From positions 186,001-250,000 of the forward strand of contig CM030869.1 of assembly GCA_018105865.1 (NCBI GenBank): a stretch of 64,000 bases of DNA, written 5' to 3'. The notes below the pieces were generated by a model, which was given only the letters and a program-made list of their open reading frames with translations, was not told where the DNA came from and made no database searches. Made by a program: the position numbers and the translations under genes. Below, in pieces: positions 21,851-34,900 of this stretch. The DNA is from Metaphire vulgaris. Lineage: Eukaryota; Annelida; Clitellata; Crassiclitellata; Megascolecidae. The number at the start of each line of letters is the position of its first letter. Position 1 is the first letter of the stretch.

Positions 21851-22540
21851 TAAGTTTATTCGAATGCCTCTGGACAGAATGTTACTAAATTATAAGAAGT
21901 GTCAATGTTCTAAATTTCATGCTTTTATCCACAAAATGAACAATCATACGGCTTATCAACTGTACTATAACTCCTCTGTTTCAGGTCTAAGTATATTTGA
22001 ACCAATAAAAATATTTCTTAGTTTCTCTTATCCAGAGCACGATTAGATGACAAAACGAATCACACTGACGTCTGGTTATTCCGTCTGACATTGTATTCCC
22101 TTTTCTCTTGGCTATGGTCCGTCCATAAAATACGTCACGCTATGCGTGAGTAAACGACGCTGCCTCCTCCTCCTCCTCCTCCTCCTCCATTCTTTGACCC
22201 TGGCTACGCCACCAGTACTCAGGAATGAATGCGTTGACTATGACGCTATTCAATTTTCTGGATACTTTTCTTAAGTATCCAAACCAGTACGTCGACGTAC
22301 TAATGATTCTGTCTTTATATTCGGTCAATTTATCTGAGAGCAATTAGGCCCATGCTTACATCGCATTCAGTCGCCTTTTGCTGTTTATAAACTAGGATTT
22401 GTATAAATTGATTTATGTGAGAGAATGTAATCACCATTGATATTAAAGCGCCATCTGAATACATTACGCTCTCTTCAGTCTGCTCTTATTAAACCAGGCC
22501 AGAACCTCGAAATGAAAATCACCGAAGCAGCAACAAATCA
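21851..22540. other. No gene; short (TCC)n and repeat fragments
   Basis: A (TCC)n run lies at 22163-22188, next to CTGGCTACGCCACC, which resembles a right end of the CAGTGGCGTAGCCA family. GGTCCGTCCATAAAATACGTC at about 22118 resembles the internal repeat of the 2044-2710 element. No coding exon seen. Confidence 0.4.
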
Positions 22541-23134
<594 letters not shown>

Positions 23135-23658
23135 TAGCTGTGGTTGTCGCCTTCTTCGTCTGTTGGGCTCCGTTCCATTGTCAGCGTCTGATGTCTTCGT
23201 TCGTCGCTCAGGTGAACTCGGCTCCTGGTCTAGGACAGGTCGTCTTCTTCTACGTGTCAGGTGTCCTGTATTACGTCAGCGCCGTCGTCAATCCAATTGT
23301 CTATCACGTCATGTCTGTGAAATTCCGTCAAGCATTGAAAGACACGCTTCGTCGGTTGTGCTGCGTCGGAGAGCGCCGAAAGAGACGGCATGCGTGGTCG
23401 TCGTCGTGTCCCTCGACGGGACGCTCTGTCCCCCACATGTCCTGCAGAAGCGGCGCTCAACAGGCCATGGCTGCCGGTCATCGGCGCCTCAACAGGGCAC
23501 CGGCCGCCAGAGGGCGATATGTCGACCGAGGAACACCGGTCGACTGCTCAGGAGGAGGAGAAGGAGGAGGAGGCAGTGGCGTAGCCACGCCCGGGCAATT
23601 ACGGGCAATGCCCGGGTTACTTTGCTTTTCTGCCCGGGTTGAAAAAATTCCGGGTTGA
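23135..23658 (+). CDS. Last exon of a class-A GPCR (neuromedin U/pyrokinin receptor-like)
   Basis: After the acceptor at 23134 the frame gives TM6 (VAVVVAFFVCWAPFHCQRLM, with the CWxP switch), an extracellular loop, and TM7 (VLYYVSAVVNPIVYHVM, with NPxxY), then helix 8 (KFRQALKDTLRRLCC) and a basic tail. The FFVCWAPFH-RL and SG-LYY-SA-VNPI patterns are those of neuromedin U, pyrokinin and related peptide receptors; the exact ligand class is inferred. TM1-TM5 are not visible upstream in this window. The tail becomes a glycine run encoded by GGA codons. From 23574 the frame reads into a hAT-like element for about 28 codons and stops at 23658. The open frame upstream of 23135 is intron. Confidence 0.75.
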
Positions 23659-24847
23659 CAAAATTAAAAATTATGCCTTTAATTTTTGGTTTTGCTTAAT
23701 TTTGCACTGCCATTACAATATTATGTTAATAGTCAACTGCAGTCTCTTCGAAATGTGTTTCACATGCATCAGCTAGAAGTGTAGTAATTACTGCACCCAT
23801 TGTGCTTGGCTGGTCTATGTATCTACGTGATAGGCCTATATCGAATTTAAGTTACGGTGGTAATCGCCTGTCGGTATGGATGATTTCTTCCCTCTGCATC
23901 TTCCACTATTCAATTGGACTCTGAAACTCTATCTAAGGTGATAATTGGGGGGTACGAAGTACGGGCGTCAGCAGATGCTGAAGATTTATGAGTTAGTGAC
24001 TGATAGGCACTGATTGCAGGGACAGCAGATAGCCGAAGTAGAGACATCTGAAGTCTCTTTGACCTGTGCGTGCTACGAATGTGTTCGGAATACTCAGAAG
24101 CAAAATGGCAGCTGCTTTGGGACTTGACATTCGTGACCCGTTTCCCTGCTAAAATTCCTTTATTGTTATTGTTCATTACAATTTATATAGCGCCGTAACA
24201 GAGCAAAGGCCAAAATCAAGGGCGTATAATGTACAATGCCATCGGAGCAAGCGGTTGTGCTTTACGAGTGGAGGTTTATACGGTTTACTACAAGTTCGCA
24301 AGAATGAATTTATTGTTTTACTCACAATCTCGCGTTTAGTCTGATTTTTTAAAAGACATGATTTCTCGTATTGCTTTGACTTCAGGGTAGTTTCGTTTAT
24401 CACAATTAGTTAAAGTCATCTTTATCTATTAATATTATGATTAATCAATGATCACTAGCTCAGAGTCATTTATAATTAAATATAACTGGATGCTTAATTG
24501 GTTATACTTGTACACTTCTCGTTATTTGATTTTGACAAATCCAAAGTTTATTTTAGCTATGTTTTATGTCGCTTTGTAGTCCTTATGACCTGCATATGTG
24601 AAACTTGAACTTCCTCCAAGTTAACTGACCGATTGATTGATGCCTATTGTTAAGTTCCCCATGTTAATTTTGAAAAAAATTGTTGAGGTGGGGGCTGTCC
24701 ATAAATTACGCAAAAATGGGGAGGGTTTGAAAAGTTTGGCAGGTGTTGACAAGGGGGGTCAAAATTCGCCAAAAATTGTTTGCGTAATTTACGGACAGCC
24801 CCTTGGTCAGCTGCCCAGGTTACAATTTGAGTCTGGTTACGCCACTG
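23574..24847. mobile_element. 1.27-kb hAT-like element inserted in the GPCR tail
   Basis: The ends CAGTGGCGTAGCCACG and TCTGGTTACGCCACTG match the family at 18360-18565. GGAGGAGG flanks both sides (23566-23573 and 24848-24855), compatible with an 8-bp duplication, although it lies inside a GGA repeat. No transposase was recognised; the interior has GCCCGGGCAATTACGGGC segments and a nested MITE at 24691-24803. A piece at 24176-24230 (TATATAGCGCCGTAACAG) resembles other TATAGCGC repeats here. Confidence 0.75.
24691..24803. mobile_element. GGGGCTGTCC-family MITE, nested
   Basis: GGGGCTGTCCATAAATTACG at the left is mirrored by CGTAATTTACGGACAGCCCC at the right. It is 113 bp and lies inside the hAT-like element at 23574-24847. 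Confidence 0.85.
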
Positions 24848-25096
24848 GGAGGAGGAGGAGGAGGAGGAGGAGGAGGAGGAGGAACGATCATTTCGGCTGA
24901 TGTTACGGTCCCCATGAGTCATGACAACGGACCCAAATCCCATGACAACGGGGCCAAATGACAGCGGTGTCAGCCGATGGCAGAGAAGCTGTCGGAAGAA
25001 TTAAGAGAAAGAAACCAAGAAACACTCATTTGAAACAACAGAGAACGACTCTCGTCTAAACACAGGCATAAACCATCAGCTTATTATATCATAGAA

Positions 25097-25612
25097 CAGC
25101 GGTTCCCAACCGGTAGTACATGTACCCCTAGGGGTACATCAGCTGTTGCCAGGGGGTACACTAAATTTGCTAACATAGTAAATAATTTTTTGGAAATTTC
25201 GTTTAAAATGTTAAATAATGCCAACTCTAGTCTACGGCAGCTCAATATAACGCACGGGTGAATAACAGATATGAGGCTACAAATGAAAGCGCTATAATAA
25301 TACGCATATCCTGATGCGTATTAATCATAGATTTATTACAATATTAAAGTCTATGGTATTAATGATCACATGGCCAATTAATGACTTCCGTTTCTGATAG
25401 CACGTGTTATATTAAGTGAACTAATAAACTTTAAAAAAGTACATAATATCTACAATTCTACATTATACGTATCAAATTTCGGAAGTTGATGAATATATTT
25501 TTTGAAAGAAATAACTGCATAAAGTGTTGTTTTTGGTCGGCCCTGGGTTGGGGTACAAGCGGCAACAATTTTGTTGGCTGGGGTACAATTTAAAAAAGGT
25601 TGTGAATTCCTG
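25097..25612. mobile_element. Non-autonomous hAT element, CAGCGGTTCCCAACC
   Basis: The left end CAGCGGTTCCCAACC is typical of hAT/Charlie-like elements; the right end reads GGTTGTGAATTCCTG. TCATAGAA flanks it exactly (25089-25096 and 25613-25620). The interior has GGGGTACA blocks near both ends and no transposase. It hosts the 30-bp palindrome at 25326-25355. Confidence 0.9.
25326..25355. mobile_element. 30-bp palindromic element with 8-bp target duplication
   Basis: It starts CATAGATTTATTA and ends ATATTAAAGTCTATG, with only CA between; GTATTAAT lies directly on both sides (25318-25325 and 25356-25363). It shares 28 of 30 bases with the 33-bp copy at 4800-4832, while the flanking duplications differ. 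Confidence 0.8.
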
Positions 25613-25721
25613 TCATAGAAGACGACCATATGAGATTATAGCGGTACGTGACTATTTGCCCTGTGAGACCCATTGTCTGGCGATTGACTAATTAAGCTGC
25701 CAGATATCGTGGCTAACATTC

Positions 25722-25806
25722 AACTGAGCGCCTAAGAATAAGCAGCTACTGTTGTGCTGCCCTCCAAGGCGCTATAGAAATCCACGAGATTTTACTTTAC
25801 TTACTT
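25722..25806 (+). mobile_element. 5'-truncated LINE 3' end
   Basis: It carries GAGCGCCTAAGAATAAGCAG, GCGCTATAGAAATCCACGAG and a TTTACTTTACTTAC tail, the same as the last 85 bp of the LINE fragment at 37785-38255. A minus-orientation copy lies at 37497-37600. Confidence 0.8.
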
Positions 25807-26250
25807 TGACGATATATCTGTTAACTAATCATTGACAGTAATTGCTCAATTGATAATATCTGGCGTTTCTTGTTTTATTCAACTGGATCGCCATAACCGA
25901 ATTTTTCGATTAATTTTAGTCAGTTTTCATTTCTGCAGAGCGGTGCCATTTAATTTACGCTGGGTTCATAGCTAATTCAGTAGACATTTTGACTTAAATG
26001 TGTCGTCTCTGTTAGTTGTAAAATCTGATTTAGTTTCTGAAGCAAAATCCAAGACACAGATGCATGTGTGTGTGTCTACAATTCTAAAGGGCTTAACCCT
26101 CATTAGTCAAAGATGATCTATACTGCTTTTAGTCATTCGACCCTCCCACTCCACTGCCTATCACGAAAATTCTAGGTCATTGCTTCCAAAAATTAGACCA
26201 ATAATTATTAACAAATATCTTCACATTACAGTACATTTTACACTACATAA
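25807..26250. other. No gene recognised
   Basis: AT-rich unique-looking sequence between two mobile elements. No coding segment or repeat structure identified. Confidence 0.4.
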
Positions 26251-26535
26251 CAGGACCGTAGGAAGTGGGGGTGCAGAGGATGCAGTTGCACCCCCTGGAA
26301 AAATCAGAGGATGCAGCACACCCCTGGAAGATAAGGCTGTTTTATTTATTTTTTGCTTGTGCGTATTTTTAAATAGAAGAAAGAGCAACAACCTTTTTTT
26401 GCTTGTCAAAGTTTTTAGGAGGATAAAGTAAAGTTAGTGATGACCTTTTTTTCAGAGACGAATATTTCCCCTTGTCAAAACTTTTATCTTGAGAAAATAT
26501 GCACCCCTTACTGAAAATTCGTTCCAACATGCCTG
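26251..26535. mobile_element. hAT-type MITE, CAGGACCGTAGGAA family
   Basis: It starts CAGGACCGTAGGAA and ends TTCCAACATGCCTG. CTACATAA flanks it exactly (26243-26250 and 26536-26543). It is 285 bp with no coding capacity. The interior has CCTTTTTTTGCTTGTCA and GATGACCTTTTTTTCAG. Decayed relatives occur near 11430-11665, 19390-19500 and 20478-20560. Confidence 0.9.
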
Positions 26536-27279
26536 CTACATAAATATCACAAACATAAGAATCATTCAATAATTATTCTGTGAATTTCAGAACATTGAAA
26601 AAGTCAGGCAAAGATTATTATTTTGACATCCTGAAAAATTCTAACAAAGAATAAAATATTAAAACCAAATGTTTGGTTTTATTCAGAAATATGCATTCAA
26701 AGTCATTGAAATCATCCCTTGACAAAAGTTAATAGAATAAGTCAGTGGAAGAGCTACAGCTTACCACGTCACTTCCAATAAATATTTGAGTTCGCACACG
26801 CACGTGTGTGTATACATTGCTCTTGATTCTCTTGCTAATTCAAGCAACATTAAAACATGACAAAGCTTCAACTACATAAGTTCGATTCATTTAATCATTA
26901 CTACTAATGCACAAAAACCACTTTCAGTCATTTAACAGAAGGCCTCTTACTGTTAAAAAACACCAGAAAAAATTACACCAAAATTTGACATCTGACAATT
27001 TCTCATTTATGATGCTAGTAGAATGTAGTAAATCTGAAAACTGAATTCTCAACCACAACAATTTCCAAATTTTTCAATAAACACAAAAACAATGACATAA
27101 TGTTGATTCATAACCTGTGACCACCAGATACAAGCAAAAAGAAGAAAGATGCACAACTCATATCCAGCCAAGAACAATGAAAACATTAGGAACAAGAAAC
27201 TAAAGAAAAACAACAAAACAATATGCACAAATATTTGCAGACACTTTTAAGAAAACCTTCAGAATGAATTCCTTGTGGT
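26536..27279. other. No gene recognised
   Basis: AT-rich sequence without a convincing exon on either strand. Confidence 0.4.
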
Positions 27280-28002
27280 CAGGGGCGTCTATCCCCCCTT
27301 TTTTCATTGGAGCAAGTTCCCCCCCAAACCTGACATAGGCGTTCTGGGATCATGAGGCGGGTGGCGTGGCGCTGCGCCAGGCGCCCGGCGCTCGGGGTGA
27401 TTGCAGGAGGGGCGGCAAGGCCCTCCCCACCACGGGGGTCCGATGGTATAACCCCGGAAAAATTTTGAAGTTGCAGATGCTCGTAGGTGAGTTTTAGTGG
27501 AGTTTTGGCACACAATTCACAATTGAGCACCTGATACATCATGATTTTTATCTTAGAACATGTAATTTTTTTGCTTATTTTCTTAATATCAGTCCATGAT
27601 GATGGGATGATGGTGGAAAAAGTGTACAAAACATATTACAACTTGCAATTATGTGAGATTTTCCCAACAAACAGAGAAAAAGTACAATACATGCTAATGG
27701 CCTAATGCTATTTAGGCTACTTCTGTCTGAGCTGTCTCTGTCCACTACGCACACAAGTAGGCTATTTGGAGTCACTGCAATGTTCAACGAATGACTATGA
27801 GTCTAATATCTTATCATACATCAACTTCAACGTCATAGAGATGATAATTTGTAATCGGCAGATTATGAACCATAACGGCGTAATTTTCCCTCAAAGTTCT
27901 TTCAAAAAATTTCCCTTTCCCCCCATAAATCAAAAAAAATTCCTTCCCCCTTTTTTTCGTTGGAGCATTTGCTCCAAGGCTTATATGGTGTAGACGCCCC
28001 TG
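27280..28002. mobile_element. Non-autonomous hAT element, CAGGGGCGTCTA family
   Basis: The ends CAGGGGCGTCTA and TAGACGCCCCTG are perfect inverted copies. CTTGTGGT flanks both sides exactly (27272-27279 and 28003-28010). Inside each end is a TTTTTTCATTGGAGCA / TTTTTTTCGTTGGAGCA direct match. It is 723 bp, with no transposase recognised. Confidence 0.92.
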
Positions 28003-28154
28003 CTTGTGGTTTAACTGCAGTTTAACTGTGAAGACCAAAACGAGACAGGCTCAACTCACAAAAACTCATTATAACAGCAAACAAAAGACTTTCCTATCAT
28101 CATTTGGGTCTTGACAAAAAAGACATAACAGCGCCAACCAATCATCACTGTCGA

Positions 28155-28201
<47 letters not shown>

Positions 28202-28919
28202 CTGTTAGCCAAAAAGACTCCAATGCAGCTAGTTATTCACCTTATATCCCTGTGAGGGAAATGAATATACAAACAGCAGAGAACATCATTTGACAATTTA
28301 AAACACAAAACTCATCAAAAAATAATAAACAACATGCATTAATAGCAGCAGCAACAACGACAACAACAGTAATAATATTGATAACAGACTTTTCACAGTT
28401 AGAATAAAAGTATTCAATACAAATTGAAAGAGAAGATTTCTCTTTTTCATCTCTTCCCCTTCCTCTACCCATCCCTCCACCCCTCTCTCTACATTAACAT
28501 ATAGCCAAAGTACCAAAATAATAGATATTGAAGTTCTATTCACAGCAAATATCAACATAAGCAGATAATTTAAATCCAAAGACATGATTATGTACACACA
28601 GAGGCCATCATCTCGATTAGCAAAGTCAACATTAAATGAACAGTCAAATGCTTCAGTCAGTGTCTTTCTAGAGGAGAAGAATAATACACGATTGCCATAT
28701 TCAACTAATATTCAAGTTATGGAAACAACCAAATGACATCTGGAATCAGCACAACATCTGAGCACCAGTCAATGGCATCATTCTATAAGGCAATGTATTG
28801 CCTCCAAAATCAACGCCTTTGTCAAGATGATGAGATCTGGATCTCCTGCAGACTTTGCCTTGATGCAAGTGCAGTAGACGCACTTTCATGAAACACCAAA
28901 ACCACAAAATCACTCAAAA
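28003..28919. other. Downstream of NCOA6; (CAT)n microsatellite
   Basis: A (CAT)n run of about 16 units lies at 28153-28202. The rest is AT-rich, presumably the NCOA6 3' untranslated and flanking region. No other exon seen. Confidence 0.4.
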
Positions 28920-31900
28920 TCACGTCTTGGACTTTCTCATTGGAAGCTCTTTACCGTCTAAAATTTTAAAATTATTATTGTAGAACCAAGAATAATAAAA
29001 TTTTACAATTAAACAGCAATAATAAAACAACTCTGGGGCTGTCCATTAATTATGTCAACAATTTTGGGCAATTTTTGACCTCCTCCCCTTGTCAACAACT
29101 GACAAAATTTCTCAAACCCACCTTTTTTGTTGACGTAATTAATGGACAGCCCCACTAGACAAAAATGAAAACACAACCATCGAAACGTACATACACACAC
29201 ACACACACACACTCAAGTAGCTCATGAGGTAAAGATCTGGCTTTGGAAAGTTAAAACAATTCACTGTTTAAGCTAAAAATGATCAGCAAAATCATTTGAC
29301 CTTTAGAAAGTGTTGGTTCGTCATGATTAACCATTGTACCCTTGTTGGCGTCCATGATGCACGGAATTTGACTGGAAAGGGACGTCTCCTGATAGTCCCC
29401 AGTAATCTCGGTCATGGCATTTTGGGCAGAATGAGTCCCGGTCAATTGGAGGTATTTTGTCACGCGTTTACACGATCGTCTCGCTACAAATTTTGAGTCA
29501 GGTCCACAGTTGTTAGGTTCACCGGATGAAACACTACCCACCTTCCGCAAATTTCGTGTGGAACGCCTCAGTAAAATGGGGTTTTCTAGGCAATGGTCGA
29601 TCTCAGAGAGCTTTGATGCAACAGGAGACAAGTGGCACTCAGTGATAATGGTTGTCCAGTCTGTGCTCAACAACTCATCACCGGCCAACATGGCAGCATT
29701 TTCACCAGGGCGTGTGCTTTTGCGGCCTCTGCTTCGCATTGTCATATGACCACATGAAGGCAAACATTTCAAAGAGTCCGTCATTAGGAAAGGGCCTTTA
29801 GAATCAACAGAAGCCAGAGATCCTGAGATGCAATCGACACTGTTCTCAGAGGAATTCGTCTTTTCTGACTCATCAAATGAATCCAACTGAACATCCAATG
29901 ACCTGATTCTCACAAAACGTCCTCCTCTTCGTTCACAATTTCTTGCACCTTTTCTAGATTTAGAACTTCGCAGAGGAAATGTTCTCTGCATCTGGCTCTT
30001 ACGATCGTCACAATTTGAAGCAGCTAAGGATACGCCATTCCCAGTTGTTTGATTGCAAGCAATATGACTCGCATTTTCACGGGCAATATTTTCACTTATG
30101 TCTGAAGAAACTTCCTCAAGTGGAAATACATTTAATATGGCTGATCCAAGCAGTGGTTGGCTGTGCATCTTCTCAACCTGTCTGCCTTTTGGAGGCATCT
30201 GCTCAGCATTGTTTCTGGTCAACACCTTCCCATCAACCTGAATCCGATCAACTGTCGTTGCACAGTTCTCTGAGGAGGTGACATTGTCACTACTCAGACA
30301 CATTTCAGCTTCCATTGACTGCAGCTGATCTTTTCCGTGTCCACCAACTGCCTTGTCTTTGCTGCCAAGCTTCAAATTTTCCTCTTGATGTTGCAAACAG
30401 TTTTCATTTAACGTTTCTTCAGAACAATCTGTTTCCATTAAATATGAACACTTGGGCTTCTTGACACAGTCGTTAACACATTCCTCAATGTCTTCTTCTA
30501 AACTGTCATTGCAGTTCCCTAAATCAGTTTCATTCAACTGATCAAAGACCATAAAACTATCCAAAGAAAGTAGATCATCAACAAAGAGATCTTGATCCTC
30601 AAAATGATTCACCAATGTTTCTGTAATCTCACAGAACTGTTCTTCGACATCATGACAGTCTTCGACAGAATTCAAATACTCAGGCAGATCTTCAATGTCA
30701 TTGCAGAAGTCATCGCTCGATTTATCTGCAAAAGGAATGGGCATAGCGCTGTACGAGTGGTCGGCCGCACAAAACACAGCAACATTTGGTCCTTTATCAG
30801 CACTTACACTTAAGGTCTTTTTCTCTTCACTTAAGTCTTCCACTTTGGCCAAAATTGGAGCGATTGGTAAATGGACAGCTATAGGTTCTGACTGGCAAAA
30901 GGTGCTGTCCTGAGACGTGCTTTCACCCGAACTCATCCGTGGATCACTGACAGTTGACTTCTGCTGTGCTAAGTCATCACTGAATGAAAGATCAACTGTT
31001 GATTTGGGACAGTCTGGAATGGACATAATCTCCGTTACACTAAAAGAGGTTGCTGCTGCTGCTGCTGCTGGAGTCTTCTGCATCAGTTCCTTTGATTTGT
31101 TTTCAGAGACCATTTTTCCAGCCAAAGTGCCACCATAAAGAGCTATGCTACGCAACTGTGCAGCAGAAGTCAAGACGCCGCCAAACTTTGCCGGTGACAT
31201 ACGATTGGATGCCAGCAGTTTAGGTGAAGGAGGTGGAGAGCTATCAAGCCCTACAACTGACATAACCCTTTGCACCGATTCTGTCAGGTTAAGAGGATAA
31301 CTTGGTGCAGTTATTGAAAGGGGAGTTGGATCCACGATGAGGAAACTTCTTGTCAGGTTTGTGGACAAGTGCATTGGCAATTTTGCAGGCAAACAATTCA
31401 CAGAAATGGTAGCAAAGTTCATTCTTGCTGCTGAGGGTGATATTGTTGCCATTCTGTTGGTAGTTTCCATAGGAAAGGAAGTCATGCTGATAGATGACTT
31501 GGAGAAAGGCAGCTGGGACATGATGGCTGACTGTCGTAGAGAGTTTTCCAATGAAGTGGTTGAATCTGTTAATCTGTTTGTAGGCTGTGAGTTCATCTTT
31601 GAACTGTCTGCTTTTTCCAACAGCTTGGCAACGGTTAATGTTGCCTTGTTTCTTGGTGATGATTCGTCAATGGGTCGACCGGATTTTCTGTGAATTGACT
31701 CACGAGTTGCAAAAGTCTTTGCATCTGAAAACAGAGGAAGCTTCATTGCTTGACCAGCAGATGACAGTGCAGAGACTTGTTGTGGCACTTTCAGTTCACT
31801 CGAGTGAACTGATTCTTCACCAGACTCTGAAGTAGCAACTTCTGAATTTGAAGTAACCACATCACTTGAAGTGACCTGCATTACTATTACATCTTGCAAG

Positions 31901-34900
31901 TTGACTGGGGTCATTACATTACGACTCAGTCCTTCACATGACAGTGTTATTGAATCACCACATTCACCTTGTTCCTCTGCTCTTTCCAGGTCTTCATCCT
32001 GTTTAATTTTTGCTGTTCCCATAAACTGATCTGAGAGATTTTCTTCGCGACAGAGCGAATTTGATGACATCGGTCCAACAGCGGCCATCGCTAACTTCTC
32101 AGACGATAAGCATGAGAAATTCTCAAATGCTGTTTGAGTCAGGGCAGACTCTGTCTCATGTAGTGAATGCAGAGAATCTGAGTTTGCCATTTCTGAAACT
32201 GACAGGGCCTTTAGACCGCTGACAGGAAGCATCAACTTGGCATCCCGTGTCAATTGGGAGCCAGAGATTGGAAACTGGAAGAATGACTGCAAAGGGTTTG
32301 CTGCCTTTGGCTTCGTAACTTGCAAAGAATTTGGCGATTTCAGGATAGCTGGAGGCAAAATATGCTTTTTTGGAAAGGATGAAGAATCAATGGTTGATGT
32401 GGCTGCTATGATGACAACTGGTTCATTAGACAAAACACTTTTTCCACTTACATTGCATGGATAAACAAAGTCAACTGATTTTTCAGGTCCAGTCTGCAAA
32501 TTGCAATCATGAATGTTCAACACATCTTGAAGAGGAGCTTGAAAAACAGCATCTGCTCTTGAGTCAACAATGTCCAAGGCAGTAACTTCTGGTAAACTGG
32601 AAACTGGGATCTCTTGATCAGCCACATTCTTACTAATAGATATTCCAGGCTGTGGAAAGGAATTTATTGAAGTTTCAGATGACAATGTCAGGTCTTCATC
32701 TGATGAAGAAAGAGAGACGTGTGCATCATCCACGTAACCATCATCTGCGCAAAAATCAACCAATCAGCAAATTAATGACAATAGTTTCTTGTGATATAAA
32801 TCTTTTTCAGTAAATTCTATACTGACTGCAGAGACCTGCATTCAGTGTATAATAAGTGGTGAGTGAAGTCAGTGGAAAATTATTTCATATCAGGCTACAG
32901 ACCAAACTGCAAAACAGGTTCTCACAATTAATGCATTGAAATTGGATGTTTGGCATTTGTTATGAAAATTAGAATAGTCCAAATCAGCGTCAGGCAATAC
33001 TGACAAAAGAAAACAGGGGCACATATTCGTTGGTCTAATTATACAACCCTTAGTAATGTCAGCAGTGAGCATACATCAGTGATCCACAAACCGTGACCCC
33101 AAGGTGTTTTAGTTGGACCACAAGCTCCCTTTTCAAAAGACATAATTGACAAATGCTTCTTCTAAAACCCTTTGTGTGTGTTGCATGAAATATCTGAAAA
33201 TCTGTCCATGCACATAATCTACAGATTCACACAAGTGATGGATTGAAGTGAGAGGTGTGCTGGGCCAGAGAAGAAGAGACCTGAAAAAGCCTTCTACAGC
33301 TGGAGAGGAATGGAAATATGGAGAATGGAGTAAATGAGTGTCCCTCCTCTCCACTTTTAATTGTGGCTCATGAAAAGTGATTGCTGTGGGAAAAGTTTGC
33401 TGGTACATTTGCTGTACAAAGTGGAGAATGAAGACACAAAACATATAAATCTGCAGGTGTCTGCAACTACCTGGAATTTGTTTTTAAAAAAGCAAAAATT
33501 ATTAGGAAAAAACATTACAAAGTTTATACAACAGTTTCAATAAACAGAAACTGCTAACATCAAGATGTAACATCAGCACCCGTTGTGATCCTGCAAAAGC
33601 ATATCTTGGCAAAAGACAGAATGCCATTGCTGGGTCATTTCGGTGTGCTGATATTTCATTTTAATTTTAGAATTCTGCATTTAACCTTTTGAATCTTTAT
33701 GACAGATGAAAGGTTCCGTAGGATGTGCAGCAGCAGTAGCAGTTGTAGCATCAGTTTGGAAGTTTGATGATGAATTTTCCCTGAAGACCTGGCCATCTGT
33801 TGCAGCAACTGAGAAGCACTTGCTCTCTCCAGGCAGATTTGAAAGGCAAGACATCACTGGCAGTTGACCACTCTGGCTCAATGCAACAGAAAGTGAGAGC
33901 AAGTCCTGTGAAAGGGAGTTGCATGGAAATGTCAGAGAATTCTTAAAGTCATTTGTAAAGCTGTTTTGCTTTTGTACATGGCTATTGGTGTCTTCACTTA
34001 TTTCTGGCTTGAAACTGCAATGGACATTGAAATTACTTGGAGACTCACTGTGTGCTTCAGTCAAGGCATTGGAAATATTTGCAACACAAACTGAAGCAGA
34101 AGTAGCTGCTGATTCAGACGCTGATGGACGCAAGCACACTGCTCTGTGTTCTTCAACATCTGTCACTGACGATCTGGCAATGTCTCCCATGGGAATTCTC
34201 TCAGTTTTATCAATTTCCAAAAGGCATCCTTTGTTTCCAACTGGCAACTTTGAGAAAATGGCTGAGCAAAAGACCTGTTGCCTCTGTTGACACATGTCTG
34301 TTGCGACTGAGTCTACGGTGGCAGCACTTTGCTCAAATGAATGTTCAGCAAATGCACGTGGAAGAGCAACTGCCTCCGACACAATCGTCCTGTTCAGATC
34401 AGTGTCTGATGTCAGACTATCTGGGCAAGGAGAAGAAGATGGTGTGGCTCCCAGCGGTGACCTCTCACCTATGATAGAGCTTGTGTTGTCATGTATTGTC
34501 CCTGAACAAAACTGATGGAATGAGGAAGTTACAATTAAATGATTAAGTTGTGACAAAGAAGATGGTACACCTGGTACAGGTAAGGAATCAGCAACTGTCT
34601 GAGTTGTACAGACGGCTGTAAATATGGAGCTGCTAATGGGCTTTGACTGAATGACAGACATTGTCCCTTTATGACCTGAATGCGATAATGAAACATGTTG
34701 AAGAATAGAAGATTCAGCAGGTAAAGTTGCTGCACCTGCATGAGATGTTTCTGATGAAGACGGGTGATACAAGTGGAAAGCTTCTGCAGTTCCAGACGCC
34801 ATTTGTGGCTTAGAAAACGTCGCAAGTGGTGTAACAGAATTAAGCTTGTCGAATACTACAGAAGTAGATAAAGAACTACTTGAATTTGGAGATTCCAAAG

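Noticed and set aside
23574..23658. GPCR C-terminal residues SGVATPGQLRAMPG as a genuine conserved tail
   Set aside because: These codons are the terminal repeat and interior of an inserted hAT-like element.
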